The position numbers were made by a program, and so were the translations under genes. This document shows positions 22,960-33,242 of a stretch of 35,109 bases of DNA, piece by piece (the first letter of the stretch is position 1; each line of letters starts with the position of its first letter). The stretch covers positions 1 through 35,109 of the forward strand of contig JAQWIT010000017.1 of NCBI GenBank assembly GCA_029248745.1. The letters run 5' to 3'. The DNA is from Gammaproteobacteria bacterium (GTDB lineage Bacteria > Pseudomonadota > Gammaproteobacteria > Nitrosococcales > Methylophagaceae). The notes below the pieces were generated by a model. That model ran no database searches. It was not told where the DNA came from and saw nothing but the letters and a program-made list of their open reading frames with translations.

Positions 22960-23942
22960 CCAACGCCTATCAACTAGACAATATCAAGGTCTTCTATCAG
23001 CAGAAATGTTCGCTTGATTTACCTCATCTTACAATTGCCAACCACCATTGCATCGCGTTGCTTGGAGACAATGGCGCAGGTAAATCGACCTTGCTCAACC
23101 TCCTCGCCTTTTTGAATAAGCCCAACCAAGGCCAGATCAAACTAGCGGGCCGAACAATAAAATCGGAATTATCGCCACAACAACGACGGTCCATTGGCTA
23201 CGTCAATCAACAGCCTTTTTTATTAAGTGGTTCCGTCGCCAGTAACATTGACCTTGCACTGAAACTACAAGGTATTCCAGCATCTGAAAGACCACAACGC
23301 ACTGCCAAAGCCATAGCACGCGTAAACTTAAGTCATCTTGCTAAACAAACCGCCACCACTCTTTCTGGCGGAGAATTAAAACGCGCTGCCATCGCCAGAG
23401 CCATCGCACACGACCCAGATATTTTATTACTTGATGAACCCTTCTCTCATCTCGATCAAAATCATATTCATCAACTAGAAACTATCATTGAACAGTTAGC
23501 TGCCCAAAAAGATAAAACTATCATTTTCTCAACCCATGACCGTCTACAGGGTGCAGCTTTAGCAGACACCACACTTAACCTGATTAAAGGCCAGATTACT
23601 AAAAGTCCGCTACTCAACGTCTTTCATGGTCAGTTAGACCAACATTTTTTCGATACCGGCAGTATCACAATACACACCACCAGCCAGCATCAGGCCAGTC
23701 ATATCGCGATCGATCCGCACGAAATTATTATTTCCAATGAAGTGCTGTCTTCTAGTATGCGAAACCACTTCACTGGCAGATTAACGGCCATTGCTGAAGA
23801 AGCTGGCACCATTCATCTCACCATCAATTGTGGCGAGCGTTTTTATGCGATCATCAGCCCCGACGCGCTCGCAGACCTTAATTTAACGATTGGTAAATCC
23901 ATCTATCTGAGTTTTAAATCGACTGCCGTCAGCGTATTTTAG
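22956..23942 (+). CDS. tupC: Tungstate/molybdate-type ABC transporter ATP-binding protein (TupC-like)
   Basis: I start it at the ATG at 22956, overlapping the permease stop (ATGA), giving 328 residues. It has Walker A 'GDNGAGKST', signature 'LSGGELKRAAIARAIAHDPD', Walker B 'ILLLDEPFSHLD' and an H-loop 'FSTHDRLQG'. The last 70 residues, 'HFTGRLTAIAEEAGTIHLTI' onward, resemble a TOBE/Mop-type oxyanion-binding domain, common in molybdate and tungstate ATPases. Together with TupB it imports an oxyanion, relevant in methylotrophs for W- or Mo-dependent formate dehydrogenase; that link is inference. Confidence 0.82.
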   Translation: MTNAYQLDNIKVFYQQKCSLDLPHLTIANHHCIALLGDNGAGKSTLLNLLAFLNKPNQGQIKLAGRTIKSELSPQQRRSIGYVNQQPFLLSGSVASNIDLALKLQGIPASERPQRTAKAIARVNLSHLAKQTATTLSGGELKRAAIARAIAHDPDILLLDEPFSHLDQNHIHQLETIIEQLAAQKDKTIIFSTHDRLQGAALADTTLNLIKGQITKSPLLNVFHGQLDQHFFDTGSITIHTTSQHQASHIAIDPHEIIISNEVLSSSMRNHFTGRLTAIAEEAGTIHLTINCGERFYAIISPDALADLNLTIGKSIYLSFKSTAVSVF

Positions 23943-24035
23943 ACTTGGCTAACCGTTTCTAATAAGAATCTACAGGCAATGGCATAATATTTGCTGTAAC
24001 ATAAACAACATGAAAATTATGTTGACTAAGTGCCC

Positions 24036-25496
24036 GTGAAACTATCGCTACAGCTACGTGTAGGCCAAAGCTTATCGATGACGCCGCAATTACAGCAGGC
24101 GATTCGTTTACTACAACTTTCCTCTATCGAGCTCCAAACAGAAATACAGGAAGCACTTGAAACCAATCCCTTATTAGAAGTCGAAGAAAATGTCGATTTC
24201 GATGCCAACCAAAATAATCAAGATGAAGGCGATGGTAGCCAAGATGTGCCGATAGAAGACAGTACAAAACTCGAACACAATGACATACCAGAAGAGCTAC
24301 CAACCGATAGCCAATGGGAAGACACTTTTGACCATCAACATGTTGGCCCTGTAACCAAAAGTCAGGTCGTTGATAACGACATGCAACGTGATAATGAAGA
24401 TGAAAGTAGTCAAAGCTTACAAGAGTACTTGCTTTGGCAAATGCGCCTCACGCCTTTCACTGAGCTTGAGCAAGCCATTGCTACGCTCATTATCGATGCC
24501 ATCGAAGAAGATGGTTACTTTAAAAGCACACCCGAAGATATTCAGCAAAGTCTTGGCCAAGAAGACGATATCGATTTACAAGAAATCGAAGCCGTCTTAC
24601 ATCGCATTCAGCATTTTGACCCTATTGGTGTCGGTGCGCGAGACCTCCGAGAATGTTTACTCATTCAACTACAACAATTCGATAATGAAACCGATCACCT
24701 CGATTTATTAACCACACTTATCGATCAGCATCTTGATACATTGGCCAAACGTGACTATCAGTTGATTAAACGCGCACTCAAAATCAATGATGAACAACTC
24801 ACTGACTTAGTGAAATTAATCCAATTATTGAACCCACGTCCTGGTACACAAATACAAGTCGATAAAACAGAGTACATTGTGCCCGACGTCTATGTTCGTA
24901 AAATAAACAACCGCTGGCAGTTGTCTCTTAACCCCGATAATTCGCCCAAGCTACAGGTCGCCGATCACTACGCACAATTAATTAAACGTGCCGATAATAG
25001 TGCTGATAACGTTTACCTAAAGAATAATTTACAAGAAGCCCGCTGGTTTTTAAAAAGTTTACAAAGCCGAAATGACACCTTATTGAAAGTTACTGAAGCT
25101 ATTATCAATCGCCAAAAAGACTTTTTAGATCACGGTGATGAAGCCATGCGCCCGCTTGTATTGCACAATATCGCAGAAGAAGTGGAGATGCATGAATCAA
25201 CCATTTCCCGCGTCACGACCCGAAAATACCTCCACACCCCGCGTGGCATATATGAACTGAAATATTTTTTCTCCAGCCATGTCAGCACTGACAGCGGTGG
25301 GGAATGTTCAGCCACTGCAATTCGCGCTATTATCAAAAAACTAGTCGCCGCTGAAAATCCAAGAAAACCACTCAGCGATAGCAAAATTGCTGATATTCTA
25401 GGAGAACGGGGTGTCAATGTCGCAAGGAGGACAATAGCCAAATACCGCGAAACGCTGGCAATACCGCCATCGAATGAGCGCAAGCGATTGGTGTAA
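24036..25496 (+). CDS. rpoN: RNA polymerase sigma-54 factor
   Basis: RpoN directs transcription from -24/-12 promoters with AAA+ activators. I start it at the GTG at 24036 because the product then begins 'MKLSLQLRVGQSLSMTPQLQ', the usual region I; the GTG at 24030 is also possible. Length is 486 residues. Region I (Gln/Leu-rich, activator contact), an acidic region II, the core-binding domain, an HTH ('EVEMHESTISRVTTRKY') and the RpoN box 'VARRTIAKYRE' near the C-terminus are all present. It heads the classical rpoN-hpf-ptsN cluster. Confidence 0.96.
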   Translation: MKLSLQLRVGQSLSMTPQLQQAIRLLQLSSIELQTEIQEALETNPLLEVEENVDFDANQNNQDEGDGSQDVPIEDSTKLEHNDIPEELPTDSQWEDTFDHQHVGPVTKSQVVDNDMQRDNEDESSQSLQEYLLWQMRLTPFTELEQAIATLIIDAIEEDGYFKSTPEDIQQSLGQEDDIDLQEIEAVLHRIQHFDPIGVGARDLRECLLIQLQQFDNETDHLDLLTTLIDQHLDTLAKRDYQLIKRALKINDEQLTDLVKLIQLLNPRPGTQIQVDKTEYIVPDVYVRKINNRWQLSLNPDNSPKLQVADHYAQLIKRADNSADNVYLKNNLQEARWFLKSLQSRNDTLLKVTEAIINRQKDFLDHGDEAMRPLVLHNIAEEVEMHESTISRVTTRKYLHTPRGIYELKYFFSSHVSTDSGGECSATAIRAIIKKLVAAENPRKPLSDSKIADILGERGVNVARRTIAKYRETLAIPPSNERKRLV

Positions 25497-25536
25497 TCAT
25501 AGCCAATCATCATAAGACCAACAGGAGTAGACTACT

Positions 25537-25863
25537 ATGCAGTTAAACCTTAGTGGACAACATATTGAGATTACAGACAGTCTTCGTGATCATGTAAATA
25601 ATAAGTTCGAAAAATTAACACGACACTTTGACCATATGACCAATGTTCACGTTATTCTCTCGGTCGAAAAACAACGCCAAAAAGCCGAAGCCACGGTTCA
25701 TGTCAGCGGTGCTGATCTCTTCGCCTCCGATGAGAATGAAAATATGTATACAGCGATCGAGCATTTAGTTGCTAAACTAGACCGCCAAATCATCAAACAC
25801 AAAGATAAAATCAAAAACCACCATCAAGCCGATGGAGCTCAAATGAAACATAACGCAGGGTAA
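25537..25863 (+). CDS. hpf: Ribosome hibernation promoting factor (short form)
   Basis: The 108-residue protein starts 'MQLNLSGQHIEITDSLRDHV' and contains 'KFEKLTRHFDHMTNVHVILS' and 'DENENMYTAIEHLVAKLDRQ', the HPF/YfiA fold. It binds the ribosome in stationary phase and promotes 100S dimers with RMF or alone. It lacks the C-terminal extension of long HPFs. AGGAG lies about 9 bases before the ATG. Position after rpoN and before ptsN is conserved across gammaproteobacteria. Confidence 0.94.
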   Translation: MQLNLSGQHIEITDSLRDHVNNKFEKLTRHFDHMTNVHVILSVEKQRQKAEATVHVSGADLFASDENENMYTAIEHLVAKLDRQIIKHKDKIKNHHQADGAQMKHNAG

Positions 25864-25880
25864 TTAGGACTCACTTTAAT

Positions 25881-26345
25881 ATGCTGATCGCTTCTTTATT
25901 GGTTAACGCTGACAATATTCACTGTAATGAAAACAGCATCACGAGTAAAAAACGACTCATAGAAAACCTAAGTCAATATCTTGCAGCCAATACTCAGGCT
26001 CTACCTGCTAACCGTGTTTTTCAAGCCATGATTGAGCGTGAAAGACTTGGCAGTACGGGTCTGGGTAAAGGCGTTGCCATCCCACATGCACGAGTTCCCG
26101 GTATTACCGAAACCATTGCCACTATGATGGTGCTGGCCACCCCCATCGATTATGAAGCAGCCGACAATCAACCTGTTGATATAGTGTTTGGACTGCTTGT
26201 CCCAGAAGGTGGCGATGAATACCATCTCGAACATTTAGCCCGACTTGCAGCCATCTTAAGAGACCAAGACACTTGTAACGATATACGCACAACGCAGGAC
26301 CCTGAAAAATTATTCAATTTACTATTGGCCATCGACGACGATTAA
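25881..26345 (+). CDS. ptsN: PTS-Ntr enzyme IIA (PtsN)
   Basis: PtsN is the terminal phosphoacceptor of the regulatory nitrogen PTS. The 154-residue protein has the phospho-His in 'GKGVAIPHARVPG' (about residue 72), preceded by 'MIERERLGSTGLGKG'. It regulates K+ uptake, sigma-54 activity and stress responses in other bacteria. It is followed 6 bases later by the HprK-like gene. A complete phosphotransfer chain (EI, HPr) is encoded just downstream. Confidence 0.94.
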   Translation: MLIASLLVNADNIHCNENSITSKKRLIENLSQYLAANTQALPANRVFQAMIERERLGSTGLGKGVAIPHARVPGITETIATMMVLATPIDYEAADNQPVDIVFGLLVPEGGDEYHLEHLARLAAILRDQDTCNDIRTTQDPEKLFNLLLAIDDD

Positions 26346-26351
26346 AGTCCA

Positions 26352-26882
26352 ATGACTGACAATGTCTCCTTAGAAACACACCATGGCGTCCTACTTAAAA
26401 TCTCAGGACAAGGTGTTTTTATTGTCGGCCCATCCGGCATTGGTAAAAGCAGCGTAGCACTGGAATGTCTCTACCTTGGCCATCAACTTATTGCTGATGA
26501 CATCGCTGAATTCACTCAATCTGGACAAAATATCTTAGGCCGTTGCCCCACCTTATTAGCAGACGTACTCCATACAAAAGAGCTCGGTCTTATTCCAATC
26601 ACAGAGCAGTTTGGCCCTGAGGCTTGGCAATCAGAAACCCGTCTCGATATCGTCATTCAGCTCGAGGAAAGTCCAACGATATTAAGTGACGGCTTAAAAC
26701 CCAATTTATCTGATACCACTATTTGCCAGCAAAGTATCCCAACCATAACATTATCGACCCAAAACCCTGCATCACTAGCTCATCGCATCGAAACCGGGGT
26801 AAGATTACACACAACTCAAGATAAAACCGAAATCCAATTAGTATCAAAACAACAGCAACTAATGGCTACCGAACAATCTTAA
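26352..26882 (+). CDS. hprK: Short HprK-type HPr kinase/phosphorylase, catalytic domain only
   Basis: HprK phosphorylates HPr on a serine and can reverse this. The 176-residue protein has the Walker A 'GPSGIGKSS' (26-34), 'GHQLIADDIAEF' (43-54, the H-ADD pattern that follows), and 'LHTKELGLIPITEQFG' where full-length enzymes have the RGLGIINV element. The N-terminal domain of about 130 residues is missing. This short form is known in alphaproteobacteria; some proteobacterial cluster members also have it. HPr downstream has the target serine, so the partner is in place. The C-terminal helix is divergent and activity is not assured. Confidence 0.8.
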   Translation: MTDNVSLETHHGVLLKISGQGVFIVGPSGIGKSSVALECLYLGHQLIADDIAEFTQSGQNILGRCPTLLADVLHTKELGLIPITEQFGPEAWQSETRLDIVIQLEESPTILSDGLKPNLSDTTICQQSIPTITLSTQNPASLAHRIETGVRLHTTQDKTEIQLVSKQQQLMATEQS

Positions 26883-26933
26883 TGATGATGAATCACCTGT
26901 TAAAGTACATGGCATAATAAAAATGAGACTTTC

Positions 26934-27338
26934 ATGACCGTAGGTATATTACTCATCTCCCACAATCAGGTCGGCGCAGAATTGATCAATGCAGCACGGC
27001 AAATGTTGTCTTGCTATTCTTTACCGGTCAAAGTTATCTCTATTGGCATCCATGACAATACCGATGAAATAAAGCTCAGGTTGCAACAAACTTTAGAAGA
27101 GGTCGATCAAGGCGGCGGAACCCTAATCTTGACCGATATGTTTGGCTCTACCCCCAGCAATATCGCCTGTGATGTCTCGGAACGACATGATATTCGCATT
27201 GTGTCAGGACTCAATTTACCGATGTTAATTCGCGTATTAAATTATCCCAACTTAACCCTCGAAGAATTAGAACAGAAAGCCATTACCGGCGGCCAAGACG
27301 GCGTGGCACGTTGCCACCATACAGGATGTACAAAATGA
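26934..27338 (+). CDS. PTS mannose-type EIIA (regulatory)
   Basis: The 134-residue protein has the EIIA(Man) fold: 'VGILLISHNQVGAELINAAR' with phospho-His at residue 10, and 'GGGTLILTDMFGSTPSNIA' near 70-90. No EIIB, IIC or IID of the mannose family is present, so it is a regulatory orphan component, as in many proteobacterial hprK-EIIA-ptsH-ptsI clusters. The same domain also forms the first part of DhaM in other bacteria. The stop overlaps the ptsH start (ATGA). Confidence 0.9.
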   Translation: MTVGILLISHNQVGAELINAARQMLSCYSLPVKVISIGIHDNTDEIKLRLQQTLEEVDQGGGTLILTDMFGSTPSNIACDVSERHDIRIVSGLNLPMLIRVLNYPNLTLEELEQKAITGGQDGVARCHHTGCTK

Positions 27339-27604
27339 TCGAACGCTCCATCACTATTCTTAATAAACTAGGCATGCACGCGCGCGCAGCAGCCAAGTTT
27401 GTCACGACGGCATCAGAGTTTAACGCTGATATCCAAGTCGCTCGCAATGGCCGCATTGTGAATGGTAAAAGCATTATGGGCTTAATGATGTTAGCCGCTG
27501 CTAAAGGAACTGATATCGTTGTGCATATAACGGGGGACGACGAACAAGCTGCTTTCGATGCCATTGAAGCCCTCATTCAAGATTTCTTTGGAGAGGGTGA
27601 ATGA
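27335..27604 (+). CDS. ptsH: Phosphocarrier protein HPr
   Basis: I set the start at 27335, in ATGA overlap with the EIIA gene, giving 89 residues ('MIERSITILNKLGMHARAAA'). The phosphocarrier His is in 'GMHARAA' (about residue 16), and a Ser-46-type site is present in 'VNGKSIMGLMML'. It carries phosphate from EI to the EIIA proteins and is a substrate for HprK. The ATGA overlap continues to ptsI. Confidence 0.94.
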   Translation: MIERSITILNKLGMHARAAAKFVTTASEFNADIQVARNGRIVNGKSIMGLMMLAAAKGTDIVVHITGDDEQAAFDAIEALIQDFFGEGE

Positions 27605-29340
27605 CCCTAGAACTCCAAGGTATCGGTGTCTCTCGTGGTATCGCCATTGGCCGCGCGCACATTTTATTCCACAATCAGCCCGATGTTCGTGAATATCTGA
27701 TTCCCGCTTTTAGTATTGAACAAGAAGTCGATAGATTAAAACATGCAACGGAACAGGCCCGTGATCAACTCTTAGCCATTCGAAATCACATACCTGCCAA
27801 TGCCCCAACAGATGTCTCATCCTTTATCGACACCCACCTTTTAATGCTCAATGATTCTTCATTGAGCTCTGTCCCTATAGATATGATCCGATCTCGTCGT
27901 TGCAATGCTGAATGGGCACTTCAACTGCAACGCGATGCACTCATCAACGTCTTTAACGAAATGGATGATCCCTATCTACGCACACGCCAAGATGATGTCG
28001 ATCATGTTGTAAATCGAATTCACCGTATTCTCGCCGATGAACACGTCGCCGATCATGAAATACCTGATGGCCGCTTGAAAGACCATATCATCATTGCAGA
28101 AGATTTAACCCCAGCGGATACCGTTTTAATGCAACATCAAGGTATCGCAGGTTTTGTCACTGAACATGGTGGCGCCACATCGCACACGACTATTTTGGCA
28201 CGTAGTTTAGGAATTCCTGCCATAGTTGGTGTTGAATCAGTCCGACGCTATATTCAAGATAATGAACCCCTCATTATCGATGGTGAATCAGGGATAGTAC
28301 TCGCGGGCTCTGACGGTTCCGTCGTCACCGAATATCGGAAAAAATTAATCGACTTTAGAGCCCATATCGCCTCTCTCAGTCGTTATAAAACTCAGCCCAC
28401 TAAAACTAAAGATGAAAAAGCCATTAAATTATTGGCCAATGCAGAGTTACCTGAAGATATTAGTCTGATTAGCAATGCTGGTGCTGAAGGCATAGGACTC
28501 TATCGAACAGAGTTTCTCTACATGAACCGTGCAACACCACCTGAAGAAGAAGAACAACTTGCAGCTTATCGCGATGTCGTCGAAAGCATAGATGGTCCTG
28601 TAACCATTAGGACTTTCGATCTGGGTGCTGATAAAACTGTCGATGGCGGACGCCATCATGGTCCTACCGTTAACAATCCTGCCTTAGGCTTAAGGGCCAT
28701 CAGATTATGTTTAGGCCAACCCGCCATGTTCAGGACTCAACTACGTGCCATTTTGCGGGCTTCAGCTTTTGGCAAAGTCAAAGTGATGTTCCCGATGGTG
28801 TCCAATCAACAGGAATTAGCCCAAGCTAGAAATCAATTAGAGAGCTGCAAAAAAGAGCTCGATCGTGAAGGTATTGACTACGACCATCATATTCAAGTCG
28901 GTGTCATGATCGAAATACCAGCCAGTGCTGTTTGTGCTGAAATGTTTGCTAGGCAAGTCGACTTCTTATCCATTGGTACCAATGATTTAATCCAATACAC
29001 CTTGGCAATAGATCGGGTTGATGACCAAGTTAACTATCTATATGACCCCTTACATCCCGCCGTGCTCAGGCTCATTCATATGACATTACTGGCAGGTAAA
29101 AAACACGATACCGAAGTATCAATGTGCGGTGAAATGGCCGGTGACCCTAGACTCACACGTCTATTATTAGCCATGGGCTTAAATAACTTTAGTATGCATC
29201 CCAATGCCATCCTTGAGATCAAACAAATCATTAATGAAACCAATCTAACGGAATTACCAAGAGAAACGCTTACTATCCTCAATATGGATAATCCCTTTGA
29301 GGCCGAGTGCTTAATTGAAACAATCAATTCATACGATTAG
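27601..29340 (+). CDS. ptsI: PTS enzyme I (PEP-protein phosphotransferase)
   Basis: Enzyme I takes phosphate from PEP and passes it to HPr. The 579-residue protein has the usual length and order: an N-terminal HPr-binding domain, the phospho-His in 'EHGGATSHTTILARSLGIPA' (near residue 190), and the C-terminal PEP-binding barrel with 'GIGLYRTEFLYMNR', 'TIRTFDLGADK', 'GVMIEIPASAVCAEMFA', 'FLSIGTNDLIQYTLAIDR' and the active-site Cys in 'SMCGEMAGDPR'. No GAF domain precedes it, so it is the classical or gamma-cluster EI rather than PtsP. The ATGA overlap with ptsH indicates coupled translation. Confidence 0.95.
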   Translation: MTLELQGIGVSRGIAIGRAHILFHNQPDVREYLIPAFSIEQEVDRLKHATEQARDQLLAIRNHIPANAPTDVSSFIDTHLLMLNDSSLSSVPIDMIRSRRCNAEWALQLQRDALINVFNEMDDPYLRTRQDDVDHVVNRIHRILADEHVADHEIPDGRLKDHIIIAEDLTPADTVLMQHQGIAGFVTEHGGATSHTTILARSLGIPAIVGVESVRRYIQDNEPLIIDGESGIVLAGSDGSVVTEYRKKLIDFRAHIASLSRYKTQPTKTKDEKAIKLLANAELPEDISLISNAGAEGIGLYRTEFLYMNRATPPEEEEQLAAYRDVVESIDGPVTIRTFDLGADKTVDGGRHHGPTVNNPALGLRAIRLCLGQPAMFRTQLRAILRASAFGKVKVMFPMVSNQQELAQARNQLESCKKELDREGIDYDHHIQVGVMIEIPASAVCAEMFARQVDFLSIGTNDLIQYTLAIDRVDDQVNYLYDPLHPAVLRLIHMTLLAGKKHDTEVSMCGEMAGDPRLTRLLLAMGLNNFSMHPNAILEIKQIINETNLTELPRETLTILNMDNPFEAECLIETINSYD

Positions 29341-29428
29341 AGAAATTAGCCCTATTAACTGTCACATCAACCGTCTAGAATAGTCCACAAATAACGCCTC
29401 TCGGCCACCCTATTTCGAGACTTGGATT

Positions 29429-30787
29429 ATGCCTGAACTAAATCAAGAACAAGCAACCACGCTACCAATCCACGCTCTCTCCGAAGCTTTAAAAAGTGGC
29501 CGTTTCGTGCGCATGCGACGTTTGCTCGCAAGCTTGCATCCCGCTGAAACCGCACATTTACTCGAATCTCTTCCGCCATTAGAAAGAAAAGTCTGCTGGC
29601 CGATCATTAATCCGGATCTTCGTGGTGATGTACTTTCTTTTGTCGGTGAAGATGTGCGAACTGATCTTATTCAGCATATGGATACCGCCGATCTCATCAG
29701 CGCAACCGAAGATCTCGATGTCGATGATGTCGCCGATATTTTACAAGTCTTACCTAGTCACATTATGCGCGAAGTACTTCGCGCTATGGATACCCAGCAC
29801 CGTAGGCGTGTAGAAACATTACTGGCCTACGAAGAAGACACTGCCGGTGGTTTAATGAACACCGATGTGATTACCGTTCGTTCAGATATCACTCTTGAGG
29901 TCGTCTTGCGTTATCTCCGAATTCTTGGCGATATTCCAGAAAATACCGATAGCCTTTACGTCGTTGATCATGAAGATCATTACATCGGCACCCTCGAATT
30001 ATCCAAACTCATTAGCCGTAGTCGATCCCTCACCGTCAGTGAAGTAATGTCTCATCAAATTGAAGCCATCGATGCCATGACTGATGAAAGTGAGGTCGCT
30101 CACCGATTTGAAAAACACAACCTTATTTCAGCACCCGTCGTCGACCCAGATAATCGGCTCATTGGTCGTATCACCATCGATGACGTTGTTGATGTTATCC
30201 GCGATGAAGCTGAACATTCCATGTTGAGTTTAGCGGGTTTAAGTGAAGATGAAGACACCTTCGCTCCTGTTAAAAAAAGTGTACATAGGCGTTCGCTTTG
30301 GTTAGGCGTTAATCTACTTACTGCTTTCCTTGCTGCCTGGGTTATTGGTCTATTTGATACCACCATTGAAAAACAAGTCGCACTCGCGATTCTCATGCCC
30401 ATTGTCGCCAGCATGGGAGGCGTCGCTGGCAGTCAAACCTTAACTTTGGTTATTCGTTCTATGGCGCTCGGGCAATTAAACGATAACAACCAGCGTTGGT
30501 TACTCCGAAAAGAGATATTAGTCGGTGCCAGTAATGGCCTCATTTGGGCTATCGCCATTGCCATTGTCACCATTCTTTGGTTTAACAATATCATGTTAGG
30601 CTTATTAATCGGTACCGCAATTGTCATCAATCTCGTTGCTGCAGGGTTAGCCGGCGTTGCAATTCCCTTAATACTCAAAAAATTTGGCACCGACCCCGCA
30701 CTTTCAGCTGGTGTATTACTGACCACCGTCACCGATGTTGTTGGTTTTGTCGCATTCTTAGGTTTCGCCACACTCTTTATCGTTTAA
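29429..30787 (+). CDS. mgtE: Magnesium transporter MgtE
   Basis: MgtE is a Mg2+-gated Mg channel. The 452-residue protein has the MgtE N-domain ('[19 protein letters not shown]', '[12 protein letters not shown]'-like '[15 protein letters not shown]', '[12 protein letters not shown]'), two CBS domains (about 145-265), a plug helix and about five membrane segments with '[20 protein letters not shown]' lining the pore. '[15 protein letters not shown]' forms the end. It is 88 bases after ptsI with no clear terminator between them, so it could be read through from the PTS operon. ATG start, full length. Confidence 0.95.
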   Translation: MPELNQEQATTLPIHALSEALKSGRFVRMRRLLASLHPAETAHLLESLPPLERKVCWPIINPDLRGDVLSFVGEDVRTDLIQHMDTADLISATEDLDVDDVADILQVLPSHIMREVLRAMDTQHRRRVETLLAYEEDTAGGLMNTDVITVRSDITLEVVLRYLRILGDIPENTDSLYVVDHEDHYIGTLELSKLISRSRSLTVSEVMSHQIEAIDAMTDESEVAHRFEKHNLISAPVVDPDNRLIGRITIDDVVDVIRDEAEHSMLSLAGLSEDEDTFAPVKKSVHRRSLWLGVNLLTAFLAAWVIGLFDTTIEKQVALAILMPIVASMGGVAGSQTLTLVIRSMALGQLNDNNQRWLLRKEILVGASNGLIWAIAIAIVTILWFNNIMLGLLIGTAIVINLVAAGLAGVAIPLILKKFGTDPALSAGVLLTTVTDVVGFVAFLGFATLFIV

Positions 30788-30879
30788 AACTGAGTAATAT
30801 TTTAAGAATAAGCCCAAATCGCTTATCATATAAAGGAGAACTCCACTTAGCAGTACACATATCGACTTGGAAACCAATT

Positions 30880-31977
30880 ATGTCAGGCAATAGTCTCGGA
30901 AAAATTTTCACCTTCACCTCATTTGGTGAAAGTCATGGCCCATCCATTGGCTGTATCGTTGATGGCTGCCCTCCGGGACTCGAACTCAGCGAAGCTGATT
31001 TACAAGGTGACTTAGATAAACGCCGCCCAGGTAAAACACGTCATGAAACACAACGTAGAGAATTAGACCAAGTCAAAATATTATCCGGTGTCTTTGAAGG
31101 TAAAACCACCGGCACCCCCATCGGTATGATTATTGAGAATACCGATCAACGTTCGAAAGACTATGGCAACATCATGCGCCAATTTCGGCCTGCACATGCC
31201 GACTACACTTACCATCAAAAATATGGTGTGCGTGATTACCGAGGAGGTGGCCGTTCTTCAGCACGTGAAACAGCCATGCGGGTTGCTGCAGGTGGTATTG
31301 CTAAAAAATATTTACGCGATCGTTACGGCATTGAGATTCAAGGTTATTTAGCACAACTCGGCCCTATTAAAACAGAAAAATTTGATTGGTCTCATATGGA
31401 TAACAGTGCTTTCTTCTGCCCCGATCCAGATAAAGAAGCTGAACTAGAAACCTATATGGATGCCTTACGAAAAGAGGGTAATTCTATCGGTGCACGAATT
31501 AACGTCATCGCTCGTCATGTTCCCCCTGGTCTCGGCGAACCTGTCTTTGATCGCCTTGATGCAGATATTGCCCATGCCATGCTCGGTATCAATGCCGTTA
31601 AAGGCGTTGAACTCGGTGCCGGCTTTGATTCAGTCACCCAGAAAGGCACCGAACACCGCGACGAAATCACACCCGAAGGTTTTTTAAGTAATAACGCTGG
31701 TGGGGTACTTGGGGGTATTTCAAGCGGGCAAGATATTCTTGTCAGTATGGCCCTTAAAGCCACATCAAGTTTAAGAATTCCAGGGAAAAGTGTCGATACC
31801 GAAGGTAACCCTATCGAAGTTGTCACCCATGGTCGTCATGATCCCTGCGTTGGTATTCGCGCCACACCGATCGCAGAAGCCATGCTCGCATTGGTCTTAA
31901 TGGATCATATGCTTCGCCATCGAGCCCAAAATATGGATGTCACAGCAGAAACGCCTATTATTCCTGCAAGTACATGA
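30880..31977 (+). CDS. aroC: Chorismate synthase
   Basis: AroC makes chorismate from EPSP, with reduced FMN as cofactor, the last step of the shikimate pathway. At 365 residues it is full length and has the signatures '[19 protein letters not shown]', '[19 protein letters not shown]', '[20 protein letters not shown]' and '[16 protein letters not shown]'. The stop overlaps the next gene by an ATGA, coupling translation to the MFS transporter. Confidence 0.97.
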   Translation: MSGNSLGKIFTFTSFGESHGPSIGCIVDGCPPGLELSEADLQGDLDKRRPGKTRHETQRRELDQVKILSGVFEGKTTGTPIGMIIENTDQRSKDYGNIMRQFRPAHADYTYHQKYGVRDYRGGGRSSARETAMRVAAGGIAKKYLRDRYGIEIQGYLAQLGPIKTEKFDWSHMDNSAFFCPDPDKEAELETYMDALRKEGNSIGARINVIARHVPPGLGEPVFDRLDADIAHAMLGINAVKGVELGAGFDSVTQKGTEHRDEITPEGFLSNNAGGVLGGISSGQDILVSMALKATSSLRIPGKSVDTEGNPIEVVTHGRHDPCVGIRATPIAEAMLALVLMDHMLRHRAQNMDVTAETPIIPAST

Positions 31978-33125
31978 GCCCATTCACTACAACGCCATAT
32001 TGGCGTTTGTCGGGCTTTTATTTTTTCTATTTTGCATCACTTGGCGTCTTTGTTCCCTACTGGGGACTTTACCTTCAATGGCATGGCTTTTTAGCTCAAG
32101 AGATTGGTGAGCTCACCGCCATTTTCTTAGGCACCCGTATTATTGCGCCTAACATCTGGGGTTGGATTGCCGATCACCATGGTCAGCGTATGAAAATCGT
32201 ACGTTCCGCTTCGATCATTGGCACAGTCTTTTTCTCTGCAATTTTACTGAATAACAGTTATCTTTGGATTGCCGTTGTCATGCTGCTATTCAGTATTTTC
32301 TGGAATGCGACATTGCCTCAATTCGAGGCCAATACCCTTCAGCACTTAGGTGAACAAACTCATCATTACAGCAAGATAAGATTATGGGGATCAATTGGTT
32401 TTATTATAGCGGTCTCAATACTCGGTGTCCTTTTTGAAACCATCAGTATTGAGGCCATGCCTATCGCACTTATTATTACCATGACCGGTATATTCCTAGT
32501 CAGCATCACCGTCCCAGAATCTGCTGCGCGACATTTGAGCCTCGACCATCAACCCTTAAAAAAATTATTGAAACAACCTCGCGTCCTAGCCTTCTTTGCT
32601 ATCTGTTTCTTAACCCTACTCAGTCATGGTCCCTATTATACTTTCTACACTATTTATCTTGAACAGCACGGTTACAGTAAAACACTGATAGGTCAACTCT
32701 GGGCCTTAGGCGTCATAGCTGAAATCGTCATTTTTTTGTTAATGCACCGTTGGTTACCCAAATACGGCATTCGATTTGTCTTAATCATTAGTCTCATTTT
32801 ATCGACATGCCGCTGGCTACTGATTGGCTTTTTCCCTCAAAATTTAAGCCTCTTACTCTTTGCCCAACTGCTACACGCAGCCAGTTTCGGATCATTTCAT
32901 GCTGCAGCCATTGCCTGGGTACACCAACACTTCACAGGCAGAAATCAAGCACGTGGACAGGCACTTTATAGCAGTATTGGTTTTGGCGCAGGCGGTGTTT
33001 TAGGGAGTCTCCTTAGCGGCTATTTCTGGTTATCGCCGGGGCCCACAATGACTTTTTTTTTTGCTGCTATGGCAACATTACTCGCCACGCTTATTGCTTT
33101 ACGTTGGCTAAAAATAACACCTTAA
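31974..33125 (+). CDS. MFS transporter, HcaT/phenylpropionate-permease-like
   Basis: This 383-residue membrane protein has about twelve hydrophobic segments in two halves. It has the N-terminal '[20 protein letters not shown]' and '[20 protein letters not shown]' (the intracellular loop 2-3 motif) typical of the phenylpropionate-permease subgroup of MFS (HcaT-like). The start ATG overlaps the aroC stop, so the gene is coupled to chorismate synthase. The substrate is unknown and an aromatic acid would fit the neighbour, but this is only an inference. AroC-MFS pairs of this sort occur in other gammaproteobacteria in my recollection. Confidence 0.78.
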   Translation: MSPFTTTPYWRLSGFYFFYFASLGVFVPYWGLYLQWHGFLAQEIGELTAIFLGTRIIAPNIWGWIADHHGQRMKIVRSASIIGTVFFSAILLNNSYLWIAVVMLLFSIFWNATLPQFEANTLQHLGEQTHHYSKIRLWGSIGFIIAVSILGVLFETISIEAMPIALIITMTGIFLVSITVPESAARHLSLDHQPLKKLLKQPRVLAFFAICFLTLLSHGPYYTFYTIYLEQHGYSKTLIGQLWALGVIAEIVIFLLMHRWLPKYGIRFVLIISLILSTCRWLLIGFFPQNLSLLLFAQLLHAASFGSFHAAAIAWVHQHFTGRNQARGQALYSSIGFGAGGVLGSLLSGYFWLSPGPTMTFFFAAMATLLATLIALRWLKITP

Positions 33126-33242
33126 TCACAAATTCCCAAGCTAAGCGCCTGCCATATTGAAAAACAGACCCTATACTAAGCGCAACACGGATAGGAGGAC
33201 TCGAGTACAAGGCTACGCAAGCTGCCTTAACACAGAATAGTT

